Assembly (NCBI RefSeq): GCF_029224025.1
Contig: NZ_CP119392.1
Location: 1,697,001 to 1,761,000 of the forward strand
Reading direction: 5' to 3'
Length of the DNA stretch: 64,000 nucleotides
DNA from: Rhodanobacter sp. AS-Z3
Lineage (GTDB): Bacteria; Pseudomonadota; Gammaproteobacteria; Xanthomonadales; Rhodanobacteraceae
Part shown: positions 37,987-47,359 of the stretch, piece by piece
Numbering within the stretch: the stretch's first letter is position 1
Layout of the letters: every line of letters begins with the position of its first letter
Position numbers and translations under genes: made by a program
Notes under the pieces: generated by a model
What the model saw: only the letters and a program-made list of their open reading frames with translations
Database searches by the model: none
What the model was told of the DNA's origin: nothing

Positions 37987-39231
37987 ATGAACGCACCAGC
38001 CAGCACGCCCACCGTCTTCGATGTCCAGCGCATCCGCGCCGACTTTCCGCTGCTGTCGCGCACCGTGCATGGCAAGCCGCTGGTGTATTTCGACAACGCG
38101 AATACCAGCCAGAAGCCGTTGTCGGTGATCGAGGCGATGAACGCTCACTATCGCCAGCACAACGCCAACGTGTCGCGTGCCGTGCATCTGCTGGGCGAAG
38201 AAGCCACGGCGGCTTATGAAGGTGCGCGCGACAAGCTGGCGCAGTTCATCAACGCGCCGTCGCGCAATGAGTTGATCCTTACCTCGGGAACCACCCAGGC
38301 AACCAACCTGGTGGCTTACAGCTACGCGCTGCCGCGTCTGAAACCGGGTGATGCGATCCTCACCACGGTGATGGAACATCACGCCAACATCGTGCCGTGG
38401 CAACTGGTGGCCGGGCGCGCTGGGGCCACGGTGAAAGCGGCGCCGATCAACCAGCGCGGCGAGCTGATCGTCGAGCAGTACATCGCCATGCTTACGCCCG
38501 AAGTGAAGCTGGCCTGCGTCACCCAGGTGTCCAACGTGTTGGGCACCGTCAATCCGGTGCGCGAGATTGCGCGTGAATGCAAAAAGCGTGGCATCCCGTT
38601 GCTGGTCGACGGCTCGCAGGCGGTGCCGCATCGGCCGGTCGACGTGCAGGCGCTGGGCTGCGACTTCTATGCGCTGACCGGACACAAGATGCTCGGGCCG
38701 ACCGGCACCGGCGCGTTGTGGGCAAAGCGCGAACATCTGGAGGCGATGCCACCGTTCTTTGGTGGCGGCGAAATGATTCGTGAAGTGCGGTTCGAAGGCA
38801 CCACCTTTGCCGAGGTACCGCACAAGTTCGAGGCTGGCACGCCGAATATCGCCGGCTTCGTGGGGCTGGCTGCAGCCATCGACTACTACCAGTCGGTCGG
38901 CTTCGACGCGATCCACGCCTGGGAGCAGCAATTGCTGGCCTACGCCACGGAGCGCCTGAGCGAGATTCCCGGCCTGCGCATTGTCGGCGAAGCTGCCGAG
39001 AAGGAAGCGGTGATCTCGTTCCTGATCGAGGGCGCGCAAGCCACGGACCTGGCTACCTTGCTCGATCTGCAGGGTGTGGCCGTGCGTTCCGGACACCATT
39101 GCGCGCACCCACTGATGCAGTTCTTCGGCGTACCTTCCACCTTGCGTGCGTCGTTGGCGTTCTACAACACGCGCGAGGAGGTGGACGAGTTCATCGTCGC
39201 CTTGCTCAAGGTGCGCAAGCTGCTGATGTGA
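37987..39231 (+). CDS. sufS: Cysteine desulfurase SufS
   Basis: A 414-residue group II PLP cysteine desulfurase supplying sulfur to SUF. YFDNANTSQKP, LTSGTTQATNLVAYSY, EHHANIVPWQ, DGSQAVPHRPVDV, DFYALTGHKMLGPTGTGALW (PLP Lys) and the active-site Cys in VRSGHHCAHPLM are visible. In-frame ATGs exist at 37942 and 37987; the later one fits family length better. No SufE or SufU partner is visible next door. Confidence 0.96.
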   Translation: MNAPASTPTVFDVQRIRADFPLLSRTVHGKPLVYFDNANTSQKPLSVIEAMNAHYRQHNANVSRAVHLLGEEATAAYEGARDKLAQFINAPSRNELILTSGTTQATNLVAYSYALPRLKPGDAILTTVMEHHANIVPWQLVAGRAGATVKAAPINQRGELIVEQYIAMLTPEVKLACVTQVSNVLGTVNPVREIARECKKRGIPLLVDGSQAVPHRPVDVQALGCDFYALTGHKMLGPTGTGALWAKREHLEAMPPFFGGGEMIREVRFEGTTFAEVPHKFEAGTPNIAGFVGLAAAIDYYQSVGFDAIHAWEQQLLAYATERLSEIPGLRIVGEAAEKEAVISFLIEGAQATDLATLLDLQGVAVRSGHHCAHPLMQFFGVPSTLRASLAFYNTREEVDEFIVALLKVRKLLM

Positions 39232-39318
39232 AGCAGCTGCCGTTTCGCGCTTGCCAGCATGGCTCTTCCGGCCCGCGCAAGGCATCATGGTCGGCAGTTT
39301 TCCCTGCGTAGCCTGCCC

Positions 39319-40233
39319 ATGCTTGTCTCCCTGCCTTCCGTGTTGCGCATCCCGCTGGCGATGCTGCTGCTTTTTTTGAACGTCGTGCTGCACGTGCTGC
39401 CGCTGATCGCGCTTGCCTTGCTCAAGGTGGTGGTGCCGCTGGGTTTCGTGCGGCGCCCGCTGTCACGCGTGCTGGTGCTGATCGCCGAGAGCTGGATCGG
39501 CTTCAACAATGTGCTGTTCAAACTGTTTACCCGCGTCCGCTGGCAAGTCGAGGGGCTGGACGGCCTGCGACGCGACGGCAATTACCTGGTGCTGAGCAAT
39601 CACCAGAGCTGGGTCGATATTCCGGTACTGCAGAAAGTCTTCAACCGGCGCATCCCGTTCATGCGCTTCTTCCTGAAGCAGCAATTGATCTGGGTGCCGC
39701 TGCTGGGGCCGGCATGGTGGGCGCTGGATTTCCCGTTCATGAAGCGCTACTCGCGGCAGACCCTGTTGCGTCACCCGGAACTGCAAGGCAAGGACCGCGA
39801 GGCGACCAAGCGCGCCTGCGAGAAATTCCAGCACATGCCGGTGGCGGTGATGAATTTTGCCGAAGGCACGCGCTTCACCCAGGTCAAGCACGACGCGCAA
39901 TCGTCGCCGTACCAGTATCTGCTGCGACCCAAGGCAGGCGGTGTGTCCTTCGTGCTTGATGCGATGGGCAAGGCGCTGCACGCGATCGTCGATGTCACCA
40001 TCGTCTATCCGGAGGGCCCGTGCACGCTGATGGATCTGATTGCCGGCCGCGTGCACGACATTCGGGTGCATGTGCGCGAGCGACCCATCGATGCCGGATT
40101 GATCGGCAGCTATGACGAGGACGCGGCGTTTCGTGGCCGGGTCAAGGCATGGATGAATACCTTGTGGGTCGACAAGGACGCGCAGATAGCACGCATGCGT
40201 ACGGCCACCGATGCCGCCTCGACGGGGCACTGA
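39319..40233 (+). CDS. PlsC-family acyltransferase (YihG-like)
   Basis: A 304-residue 1-acylglycerol-3-phosphate acyltransferase-type enzyme. Two hydrophobic N-terminal segments (5-40) anchor it in the membrane. The catalytic NHQSWVD motif (H95-x4-D100) and the glycerol-phosphate-binding FAEGTRF follow. The FFLKQQLIWVPLLGPAWWALDFPFMKRYSR block is typical of the YihG/LCLAT1 branch. Predicted to acylate lysophosphatidic acid or a lysophospholipid at the inner membrane. Confidence 0.85.
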   Translation: MLVSLPSVLRIPLAMLLLFLNVVLHVLPLIALALLKVVVPLGFVRRPLSRVLVLIAESWIGFNNVLFKLFTRVRWQVEGLDGLRRDGNYLVLSNHQSWVDIPVLQKVFNRRIPFMRFFLKQQLIWVPLLGPAWWALDFPFMKRYSRQTLLRHPELQGKDREATKRACEKFQHMPVAVMNFAEGTRFTQVKHDAQSSPYQYLLRPKAGGVSFVLDAMGKALHAIVDVTIVYPEGPCTLMDLIAGRVHDIRVHVRERPIDAGLIGSYDEDAAFRGRVKAWMNTLWVDKDAQIARMRTATDAASTGH

Positions 40234-40234
40234 C

Positions 40235-41170
40235 ATGCGCATCCTGATGGTTGGCGCCGGTGCCACCGGCGGATACTTCGGGGGACGTTTGTTGCAGCAC
40301 GGTCGCGATGTCACCTTCCTGGTGCGCGACCGGCGCGCCCGGCAACTGGCGCAGCATGGTTTGCTGATCCGCAGTGCCACCGGTGATGCTGATCTGCCCG
40401 CACCACCGACGATTGCTGCCCATGAATTGCGCGAGCCCTTTGACCTGATCGTGCTCAGCTGCAAAGCCTACGGACTGCAACAGGTGATGGCCGATATCGC
40501 CCCGGCCGTTGGCCCGCAGACGGCGATCCTGCCGCTGCTCAACGGCATGCAGCAACTGGATTTGCTGGATGAAAAGTTCGGTGCGCAGCAGGTTCTTGGC
40601 GGCCAGTGCGTGATCTCCGCCACGCTGGATGCGCACGGCGTAGTGCAGCACCTCAACCGGATGCACAGCATCACCTTCGGCGAGCGTGATGGCAGCAACT
40701 CGCCGCGCATGCAGGAAATCATCCGCGCCTTTGCCGATGCGGGGTTCGACTCGCGCCCCAGCAACACGGTGGTGCAGGAGATGTGGGACAAGTGGTTTTT
40801 CCTCGCCACCTTGGCCGGCATCACCTGCCTGCTGCGTGGTTCCATTGGCGAGATCGTGGCAGTTCCTGGCGGACGGGCGACCACGCTGGCGTTGCTGGAG
40901 GAATGCCGCACCGTGGCCGAGCGTGCAGGGCATGCGCCCAGTGAACGCGTGCTGGAACGGGCGCGCGGCATTCTCACCGATCCCGCATCGACGCTTGCCG
41001 CCTCGATGTTGCGCGACCTGCAGCACGGTCATCCGATCGAGGCCGATCATGTGGTTGGCGACATGCTGGCCCGGGCCGAGCGCGCCGATGGCGAGACTTC
41101 GTTGCTTGCCGTGGTCTACGCGCATTTGAAAGTCTACGAGGCCACGCGGGATTCCGCTGCTTCCGGCTGA
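40235..41170 (+). CDS. Ketopantoate reductase family protein
   Basis: A 311-residue NADP-dependent reductase of the ApbA/PanE family. Rossmann MRILMVGAGATGGYFGG (G7, G9, G12), LLNGMQQLDLLDEKFG and the C-terminal helical domain with NTVVQEMWDKWFFLATLAGITCLLRG (catalytic Lys) are present. PanE makes pantoate, but paralogues acting on other 2-oxo acids are common, so the symbol is withheld. It starts one base after the acyltransferase stop and is followed by a terminator. Confidence 0.82.
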   Translation: MRILMVGAGATGGYFGGRLLQHGRDVTFLVRDRRARQLAQHGLLIRSATGDADLPAPPTIAAHELREPFDLIVLSCKAYGLQQVMADIAPAVGPQTAILPLLNGMQQLDLLDEKFGAQQVLGGQCVISATLDAHGVVQHLNRMHSITFGERDGSNSPRMQEIIRAFADAGFDSRPSNTVVQEMWDKWFFLATLAGITCLLRGSIGEIVAVPGGRATTLALLEECRTVAERAGHAPSERVLERARGILTDPASTLAASMLRDLQHGHPIEADHVVGDMLARAERADGETSLLAVVYAHLKVYEATRDSAASG

Positions 41171-41190
41171 GCAGCAGTGAAGAGCACAAA

Positions 41191-41218
41191 AAAGCCGCGG
41201 CCTTGCAGCCGCGGCTTT
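41191..41218. terminator. Bidirectional terminator between convergent genes
   Basis: AAAGCCGCGGC-CTTGCA-GCCGCGGCTTT, an 11-base stem with A-rich left and T-containing right flank, midway between the reductase stop (41170) and the peptidase stop (41240). Confidence 0.85.
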
Positions 41219-41239
41219 GTTTGACTCAGTGCTGCGGAG

Positions 41240-43276
41240 TTACCAGATTTTCACCTGCTTCGCGCCATCACGCACCATCGCATCGCCGCTCTTGCACTGG
41301 AACGCCTTGGCGAACTCCGGCATGTTCGATGGAGCACCGATGGCGCGGAATTGTGCCGGTGCGTGCGGGTCGGTGTTGAGCAAGGTCAACTGGGCTTCCG
41401 GACGGATATTGCCGCGCCACACCCGCGCCCAGTTGAGGAAGAAACGCTGGTCCTGGGTATAGCCGTCGATCTTGCTGGCCGCTTCGGTCGGGTTCTTCGA
41501 CAAGGCCATTTGCAACGCGGTATAGGCCGCGTTGAGCCCACCCAGATCGCCGATGTTCTCGCCCATGGTGAGCTGGCCGTTGACGTGTTTGCCGGGCAGC
41601 GCTTCGTAGCCGTCGAACTGGGCAGCCAGTTTGTCGGTACGTGCTTCGAACGCGCTGCGATCGGCGGCAGTCCACCAGTTGACGTTGTTGCCGCTGGCGT
41701 CGAATTTGCTGCCCTGGTCGTCGTAGCCGTGGCCCATTTCGTGCCCGATCACCGCGCCGATACCGCCGTAGTTGATCGCGTCATCCGCCTTGGGGTCGAA
41801 GAACGGCGGCTGCAGGATCGCCGCCGGGAACACGATCTCGTTCTTCTGCGCGCTGTAGTACGCGTTCACCGTCTGCGGCGTCATGCCCCATTCGTCGCGA
41901 TCCACCGGCTTGCCGATCTTCGCAACGCGGTAGGCGTAATTGAATTGCTGCGCGGCCTGCACGTTGGCGTAGTAGTTGGTCGGCTGCAAAGTCAGGCCGG
42001 ACCAGTCGCGCCACTTGTCGGGGTAGCCGATCTTCGGCACGAAGGTGGCCCACTTCTGCAGCGCCTTCTGTTTGGTGGCGTCGCTCATCCACTCCAGTTG
42101 TTCGATGCGCGTCTTGTAGGCGGCGCTGAGGTTCTTCACCAGTTGCTCGGCACGCTGCTTGGAACTGGCCGGGAAGTTGTCGACCACGTACAACTGGCCG
42201 AGCGCCATGCCCATGCTGCCGTTGGTGGTTTCCAGCACGCGCTTCCAGCGCGGCTGCATTTCCTTCTGGCCGTTGAGCGTCTGCTGCTCGAATGCGAAGT
42301 CTTCCTGCTGGAACGGTGCCGACAGATACGGCGCGGCATTCGAGATTGCGTGATAACGGAAATACGCCTGCCACGTGCTGGCCGGAACATCGCCCAGCAT
42401 CTTCTGCATTTCGGCGAAAAACTTCGGCTGCGCCATCGAGAAGCTGTTGCCCGCGTCCGCACCTTGCGCCTTGAAGAAGGCCGCCCATTCAAAACCCGGG
42501 GTCACCTTGTCGGCTTCGGCAATGCTGACCAGGTGGTAGCGGTTCTCTGGCTTGCGCATTTCCACGCGTGGCAGCGAGGCGGCGGCCAGTCGCGTTTCGA
42601 ACGCGAGCACGGCGCTGGCCTGCTTCTGCGCTTCGGCCGGCTTGATGCCGGTGAGTTCGAACATCTTCGCGATGTGGCCGACGTAAGCGGTACGAATCTT
42701 CGCGAAGTCCGGCTTGCTGTAATAGTCGGTGGTGGGCAGGCCCAGGCCACCCTGGCCGGCGTAGGCAATTTCCTTGTTGGAATCCTTGAAGTCCGCATTG
42801 CCACCGAAGCTGAAGAGCACCGGCTCGCCGTGGGCATAACTGTCGCGGATATAGGCGGCCACGCCGGCGCCGTTCTTCACGGCGGCAATGCGTGCCAGCT
42901 TCGGTTTGATCGGATCAAAGCCGGCCTTGTCGATCGCCGCTTCATTCATGCCGCTGGCGTACAGATAGCCGATCTTCTGTTCGATGGAACCGGGCTTCGC
43001 TTGGGCGGCATGGCTGGCGGCGTTCTCGACCAGCTTGCGCTGCACATTGAGGCTGTCTTCGCGCAGCGCATCGAACGAACCCCAGCGCGTGCGATCGGCC
43101 GGGATCGGATGCGCGGCAACCCACTTCGCATTGACGAAGCCGTTGAAGTCGTTGCAGGCGTTGATCGAGCTGTCGAGTTCGCTGACATCAAACGTACTGG
43201 ACGTAGCGGCAAGGGCGCCGGTGCTCAAGGTCAGGGCGACGGCAAGGGCCAGCGGTTTCAGAAGGCGATGGGGCAT
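41240..43276 (-). CDS. M13-family zinc metallopeptidase (PepO/neprilysin type), secreted
   Basis: A 678-residue exported peptidase. A signal peptide (1-23, LSTGALA|AT) precedes the M13 N domain starting DACNDFNGFVNAKW-like (INACNDFNGFVNAKWVAAHPIP). The zinc site GHEMGHGYDD (HExxH near 513) and ENIGDLGG (third ligand Glu near 571) are intact, as is the C-terminal FFLNWARVWRG. A longer frame to 43417 lacks signal-peptide character, so 43276 is used. The family cleaves small peptides in the periplasm. Confidence 0.93.
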   Translation of the reverse strand: MPHRLLKPLALAVALTLSTGALAATSSTFDVSELDSSINACNDFNGFVNAKWVAAHPIPADRTRWGSFDALREDSLNVQRKLVENAASHAAQAKPGSIEQKIGYLYASGMNEAAIDKAGFDPIKPKLARIAAVKNGAGVAAYIRDSYAHGEPVLFSFGGNADFKDSNKEIAYAGQGGLGLPTTDYYSKPDFAKIRTAYVGHIAKMFELTGIKPAEAQKQASAVLAFETRLAAASLPRVEMRKPENRYHLVSIAEADKVTPGFEWAAFFKAQGADAGNSFSMAQPKFFAEMQKMLGDVPASTWQAYFRYHAISNAAPYLSAPFQQEDFAFEQQTLNGQKEMQPRWKRVLETTNGSMGMALGQLYVVDNFPASSKQRAEQLVKNLSAAYKTRIEQLEWMSDATKQKALQKWATFVPKIGYPDKWRDWSGLTLQPTNYYANVQAAQQFNYAYRVAKIGKPVDRDEWGMTPQTVNAYYSAQKNEIVFPAAILQPPFFDPKADDAINYGGIGAVIGHEMGHGYDDQGSKFDASGNNVNWWTAADRSAFEARTDKLAAQFDGYEALPGKHVNGQLTMGENIGDLGGLNAAYTALQMALSKNPTEAASKIDGYTQDQRFFLNWARVWRGNIRPEAQLTLLNTDPHAPAQFRAIGAPSNMPEFAKAFQCKSGDAMVRDGAKQVKIW

Positions 43277-43452
43277 GAACGAAATCCTCAGCTTGGAGTG
43301 CATTCCCGGCGCGCCAATGGCTCGCAAGGAGTTGCGGAACAGCCAGTGGGACAAAACCAGCGCGTGCCGCCCAGTGTCGAAAGTCACGTGTACGCCCCGC
43401 GGGCTGCGCCAGATCATGGTGGACCCTTCCGGCCAGCCACTATCATTCGCGC

Positions 43453-44001
43453 ATGACTACTCCTTCTATTCCGGTCTTCCGCGTGGCAACGCCCGCCGAT
43501 GTCGACGCCATCGTTGCCTTGGTGCAGTCGGCGTACCGCGGCGAATCCGGCCTGCGTGGCTGGACCACCGAGTCGCATCTGCTGGATGGTCAGCGTACCG
43601 ATGCCGCCGACGTCAGCGACTTGATCGGACGCTCCGGCAGCCGCCTGTTGCTGGCCGAGTCCGACGGTCGCCTGCGCGCCAGTTGCCACGTCGAACGACG
43701 CGACAGCCACGGTTATTTCGGCATGTTCGCGGTTGATCCCACACAGCAGGGCAGCGGTCTGGGCAAACAGGTCCTGGCCGAGGCCGAGCGCATCGCTCGC
43801 GAGGAATGGCAATGCAGCGGCATGCGCATGACCGTGATCGTGCAGCGCGAAGAACTGATCGCCTGGTACGGCCGACGCGGTTATCGCCGCACCGGCGAAT
43901 ACCTGCCATTCCCCTACGGTGACGAGCGCTTCGGCGTACCCCGTCGCGATGACCTGCGCTTTGAAGTGCTGCAAAAAGAGTTCGACGAGGTGGCCGCATG
44001 A
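43453..44001 (+). CDS. GNAT-family N-acetyltransferase
   Basis: A 182-residue GNAT. FRVATPADVDAIVALVQSAYRGE is the usual opening; YFGMFAVDPTQQGSGLGKQVLAEAERIA contains the acetyl-CoA loop (Q/R-x-x-G-x-G). The C-terminal AWYGRRGYRRTGEYLPFPYGDERFG is also typical. The acceptor is unknown. It overlaps the Rieske gene by four bases, implying a functional or at least translational link. Confidence 0.88.
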   Translation: MTTPSIPVFRVATPADVDAIVALVQSAYRGESGLRGWTTESHLLDGQRTDAADVSDLIGRSGSRLLLAESDGRLRASCHVERRDSHGYFGMFAVDPTQQGSGLGKQVLAEAERIAREEWQCSGMRMTVIVQREELIAWYGRRGYRRTGEYLPFPYGDERFGVPRRDDLRFEVLQKEFDEVAA

Positions 44002-44312
44002 ACGGTTGGGTGAAAGTCGGTACCCGCAGCGATTTCCTGCCCGGCGAATACAAGATCGTCTGGGATGGCGACACCTCGATCGCGGTGTACAACCTCGACG
44101 GCGCGTTGTACGCCGTGGAAGACGTCTGCACGCATGACGGTGGCGAGCTGGCCGGTGGCGAAGTGTTCGGCTTCGAAGTGGAATGCCCGCGTCACGGTGC
44201 ACGCTTCGATCTGCGCACAGGCGCGGTGACCAAGCCGCCGGCATATGAGCCGATCGCGAGTTTTCCGGTGCGCGAGGAAGATGGGGTGATCTGGACTCGC
44301 GACGATCGGTGA
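43998..44312 (+). CDS. Rieske [2Fe-2S] ferredoxin, non-haem iron oxygenase type
   Basis: A 104-residue Rieske protein with C44-T-H46 and C63-P-R-H66 cluster ligands, as in BphF/CarAc ferredoxins and NirD-like domains. It lacks a signal peptide and membrane anchor, so it is cytoplasmic. Similar small Rieske proteins occur inside suf operons of other bacteria, and sufS ends 4.2 kb away here. No oxygenase or reductase partner is nearby. Confidence 0.92.
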   Translation: MNGWVKVGTRSDFLPGEYKIVWDGDTSIAVYNLDGALYAVEDVCTHDGGELAGGEVFGFEVECPRHGARFDLRTGAVTKPPAYEPIASFPVREEDGVIWTRDDR

Positions 44313-44446
44313 GGGGGTTGCGGGAGGTCGGCTATCGGCCCCAGAAGCAGTCAGTCGGTGCCTCGCTCAAGCTGTCGGATAGCCGTCGCTCAGCGCACTG
44401 ACACGCACCACGTACCACCGTAAGCGTGTGCCCACGTTACGCAAAT

Positions 44447-44839
44447 TCAAACGACCGTAAGTGAACCTGACTCCGTGTTTTCGATCCACGCCAACAGCGC
44501 GGTCAACACCGCCTCCAGGTTAAGCAACAACGATGCGGACGCTGCCGAGGTCTGCGTCAGACCGAACAGGAGTGCCACGGAGCCGAGTACGCCTCCGAAC
44601 CCGATGGCGAGCAGGAGCCAGAGCCACTCTTTCGAGGTCATCGACGGTGCCTGCCAACCGCGATCGCGCGCAGTTCGGATCAACCCCAAGCCGACGCCGC
44701 TGCCGAGATACAGCAAACCGGCCAGAAGAATCGGCGATGTGTCGTGGAGCAGCCATTTGGCGATAGGCGTGCTGGCGCCAAACAGCAACGCCGCGGCAAT
44801 CGCGGCAGCAATAGCCGGAGAGAATGAGATGCGGGGCAT
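44447..44839 (-). pseudogene. Truncated EamA/DMT-family transporter
   Basis: The N-terminal half of a 10-helix drug/metabolite transporter: AAIAAALLFGASTPIAKWLL, ILLAGLLYLGSGVGLGL and LLFGLTQTSAASASLLLNLEAVLTALLAW. Where the family continues with an FxRE(N) segment and five more helices, the frame instead ends within 11 residues (IENTESGSLTVV). At 130 residues it is less than half the usual ~290. The break near 44490 marks a rearrangement and the left edge of the accessory segment. Confidence 0.75.
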
Positions 44840-45273
44840 GCGCGAAGTCTAGCGGGCTTTGCAGAAGACGCGATCGCGTTTACTCCGTTGCACAGGACCA
44901 CACCGAACCGAACCGCCGCCCGCAGTGCGTTTGTGCAATAGTGAGCCACAATGGCCGATTTGGAAGCGCGTGTCAGCTTCCTGCGCTCGTCGTTGTTCAG
45001 TCTCCCCAAAGCTGCTGTTCGTAACCGTCAGGAAACCGGCGGCAGCGCCTGTCGGCCAAGTCCGGATCTCCGCCCTTTCAGGTAGAAAGCCGCAAAGCGG
45101 ACCCTCCCGACCGGCTGCAACGGGTCGTTAACCTGCGCTCAACGCGTTGCTGAACGTGTCATCGGTGTGTCCCATGAGTACTTTCCGAGACTGCCCGTCG
45201 CGCATCGACACGGATAGTGTGGGTAGGCAAGCAGCGCATCGCGCTTGTCCTTCGTCACACCTGGAGCATGGCC
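44840..45273. other. Intergenic region, nothing recognised
   Basis: 434 bases between the truncated transporter and the PRC-barrel gene. Open stretches have no family resemblance. CTGGAG at 45261-45266 is the ribosome site for the next gene. Confidence 0.5.
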
Positions 45274-46065
45274 ATGTTACGCAGCAGCAAGGATCTCGAG
45301 CATTACGCCATCCATGCCACCGACGGTCTGATCGGACACGTCCGGGACTTCTACTTCGATGACAAGGCGTGGGTCGTGCGATTTCTCGTGGTGGATACCG
45401 GAAGCTGGCTGCACGGGCGCGAAGTGTTGATTTCACCGATATCGCTCGGTCACTGCGATTACGTGAAACAGCTCTTGCCCGTGTCGCTGACCAAGGCGCA
45501 GGTGAAGGGGAGCCCGGACATTGATACGCACCAGCCGATATCGCGTCAGCACGAAATGGGCTACCTGAGCTATTACGGCTATCCGTATTACTGGGGTGGC
45601 CATGGTTTGTGGGGTGCAGGCTCATTCCCGAGCCTGATGCTCACCTCGGTCGATGATCCCGATGGGCGCGGTGTGCTGCCGCATGCCTCGCCGATGCACG
45701 AGGCAGGGTCGGCGCCCGGCGATGATCCGCATCTGCGCAGCATCAACGCGATGAACAACTACTGCATCGAGGCCACTGACGGCGAGATCGGGCATGTCCG
45801 CGGCTTTCTGGTGGAGGAGGGAACGTGGGCCATTCGGTACCTTGTGGTGGAGACAAGTCATTGGTGGTTGGGCCATCAGGTCCTCATCGTGCCGGAGTGG
45901 ATTCGTGCGGTGAGCTGGCTCGATCGATCGGTCAACGTGGTCGTCACTCGACACCAAATAAGTACGGCTCCCGCCTATGATGCCGCGCTGTTGCTTGAAC
46001 GCAAGGACGAAGAGGCTCTCTTCAAGCACTACGGAAGCCCCGGATATCGGGGTCTGCCGTTCTGA
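45274..46065 (+). CDS. Tandem PRC-barrel domain protein
   Basis: A 263-residue protein with two PRC-barrel units. Unit 1 (about 5-75) has HYAIHATDGLIGHVRDFYFDDKAWVVRFLVVDTG; unit 2 (about 165-240) has YCIEATDGEIGHVRGFLVEEGTWAIRYLVVET, clearly duplicated. The linker contains an aromatic stretch YLSYYGYPYYWGGHGLWG. No signal peptide or membrane helix. PRC barrels occur in RimM, photosynthetic reaction centre H subunit and stress proteins; this type is of unknown function. The start at 45274 is spaced eight bases from GGAG. Confidence 0.82.
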   Translation: MLRSSKDLEHYAIHATDGLIGHVRDFYFDDKAWVVRFLVVDTGSWLHGREVLISPISLGHCDYVKQLLPVSLTKAQVKGSPDIDTHQPISRQHEMGYLSYYGYPYYWGGHGLWGAGSFPSLMLTSVDDPDGRGVLPHASPMHEAGSAPGDDPHLRSINAMNNYCIEATDGEIGHVRGFLVEEGTWAIRYLVVETSHWWLGHQVLIVPEWIRAVSWLDRSVNVVVTRHQISTAPAYDAALLLERKDEEALFKHYGSPGYRGLPF

Positions 46066-46269
46066 CGTTCTGGATGATTTCAGCCGCCGTGTCCCCCCGC
46101 AATTGGCGACTATGGATGTGATGACACAGTCGACGGTGCAACGTGGTGCGTTCATCATGGTTTTGACGCTGGCCGTTGGCGTCCGCGCGGTCAGTTTCGC
46201 CCGAACTCGGTTCGGCTACGGCAAAAGGAGCGTGCGCCGAAATTTGATTCAACAGACTGGAGGTGTGCG

Positions 46270-46509
46270 ATGTGGGGTCACATGGGTGCTTATGGTGGAG
46301 GGTGGGGCATGGGTTTCGGCATGATCGGCATGGTGCTGTTGTGCGTGCTTTTTATTGTCGCGATCGTCGTGCTGGTGAGGTGGACTTCCGGATCGGGGCC
46401 GCATGCACCACCTCATTCCAAGTCGGCTCTGGACGTCCATAAAGAGCGCTATGCGCGCGGCGAGATCGACAAGCAGGAGTTCGAGGAAAAGAGACACGAT
46501 CTGGACTGA
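46270..46509 (+). CDS. SHOCT-domain small membrane protein
   Basis: A 79-residue protein: Gly/Met/Trp-rich N terminus, one membrane helix (MIGMVLLCVLFIVAIVVLVRW), then a C-terminal SHOCT motif LDVHKERYARGEIDKQEFEEKRHDL. Such proteins are frequent beside copper and heavy-metal efflux genes. GGAGG stands six bases before the ATG. Function is unknown; SHOCT is thought to mediate oligomerisation. Confidence 0.85.
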   Translation: MWGHMGAYGGGWGMGFGMIGMVLLCVLFIVAIVVLVRWTSGSGPHAPPHSKSALDVHKERYARGEIDKQEFEEKRHDLD

Positions 46510-46608
46510 TGCCGCGCGCTTATCCGGCATGGCTGTGATGTTGTACATGGCGAAACCACAGGTCTGCGCCGTAGCCGATGCGCCGGGGTTACCAGTGCGC
46601 GTCAGTGT

Positions 46609-47154
46609 CTATGGCTTGAGACGGCGCACGGTGACCAGGATGGCAACGGGAACCACGATCCATTGCAGTAACGGTGAGGCGCCGATACCGGCAATGAGCG
46701 GCATCGATGCCGCGTAAGCCCAGCTATGCACGAGATAGACGTTGCGCCATTCGCTCAAGGCCGTGTAGCCGACGGTCGAAGCCAGCATCACCGCTATTCC
46801 CACCCATGGCTTCGTGTACGGCCTTGGGCGAGAGCGCGTAACGCCGATCACAATCAGGTACGCGATCGCCGTGATGATGCAGTCGCCGAGTGTGCAGTGG
46901 ACTACCGCATACGCGACGCTGGTGTGCATCGCGGACAGATCGTAAAGGCCCAGTTGTGCGAGTTCCCAGACGAGATTGAAGACAAGTGCGAGCGTCAACC
47001 AGAGCAGTTCGTACAAGGTGACAGGCCCGACTCGACGCGATGTTGCGGCCCATCGTAGTCGGCGCCGAAGTTTCGCCTGGATGGGAGCCGGCCCAGCGTT
47101 GCCCCTGCTCGGAGACGGGCCGGCGTTGGATGCTGTTGTGTCCGAGTGCTTCAT
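46609..47154 (-). CDS. Unknown four-helix membrane protein
   Basis: A 181-residue protein whose first ~45 residues are hydrophilic and basic. Four hydrophobic segments follow: LYELLWLTLALVFNLVWELAQLGL, TLGDCIITAIAYLIVIGV, WVGIAVMLASTVGYTALSE and the last, PLIAGIGASPLLQWIVVPVAILV. The motifs NLVWELAQ, HCTLGDC and SEWRNVYLVHSWAY look conserved and polar within the membrane. I do not recognise the family. It lies downstream of the copper ATPase on the same strand, 205 bases away. An earlier in-frame ATG at 47223 is less likely. Confidence 0.65.
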   Translation of the reverse strand: MKHSDTTASNAGPSPSRGNAGPAPIQAKLRRRLRWAATSRRVGPVTLYELLWLTLALVFNLVWELAQLGLYDLSAMHTSVAYAVVHCTLGDCIITAIAYLIVIGVTRSRPRPYTKPWVGIAVMLASTVGYTALSEWRNVYLVHSWAYAASMPLIAGIGASPLLQWIVVPVAILVTVRRLKP

Positions 47155-47359
47155 TGTTCTTGGGTGGTCAGTCTGGCGTACAGCGGCGAGGCTCGACCAC
47201 ATTGTGCAAAGCAGCGTTGCCACTCTTTCAAGACAGGGTATGCCGGCGTGGAAATCGATCCTGCGTCACTGTTTCGATGGCATGGGTGCGCGCATACGCG
47301 GGACGCTATCCATCAAGGAGCCGGACAATAGCGAAAAATGTTGCATCCCCACCTTTCTC

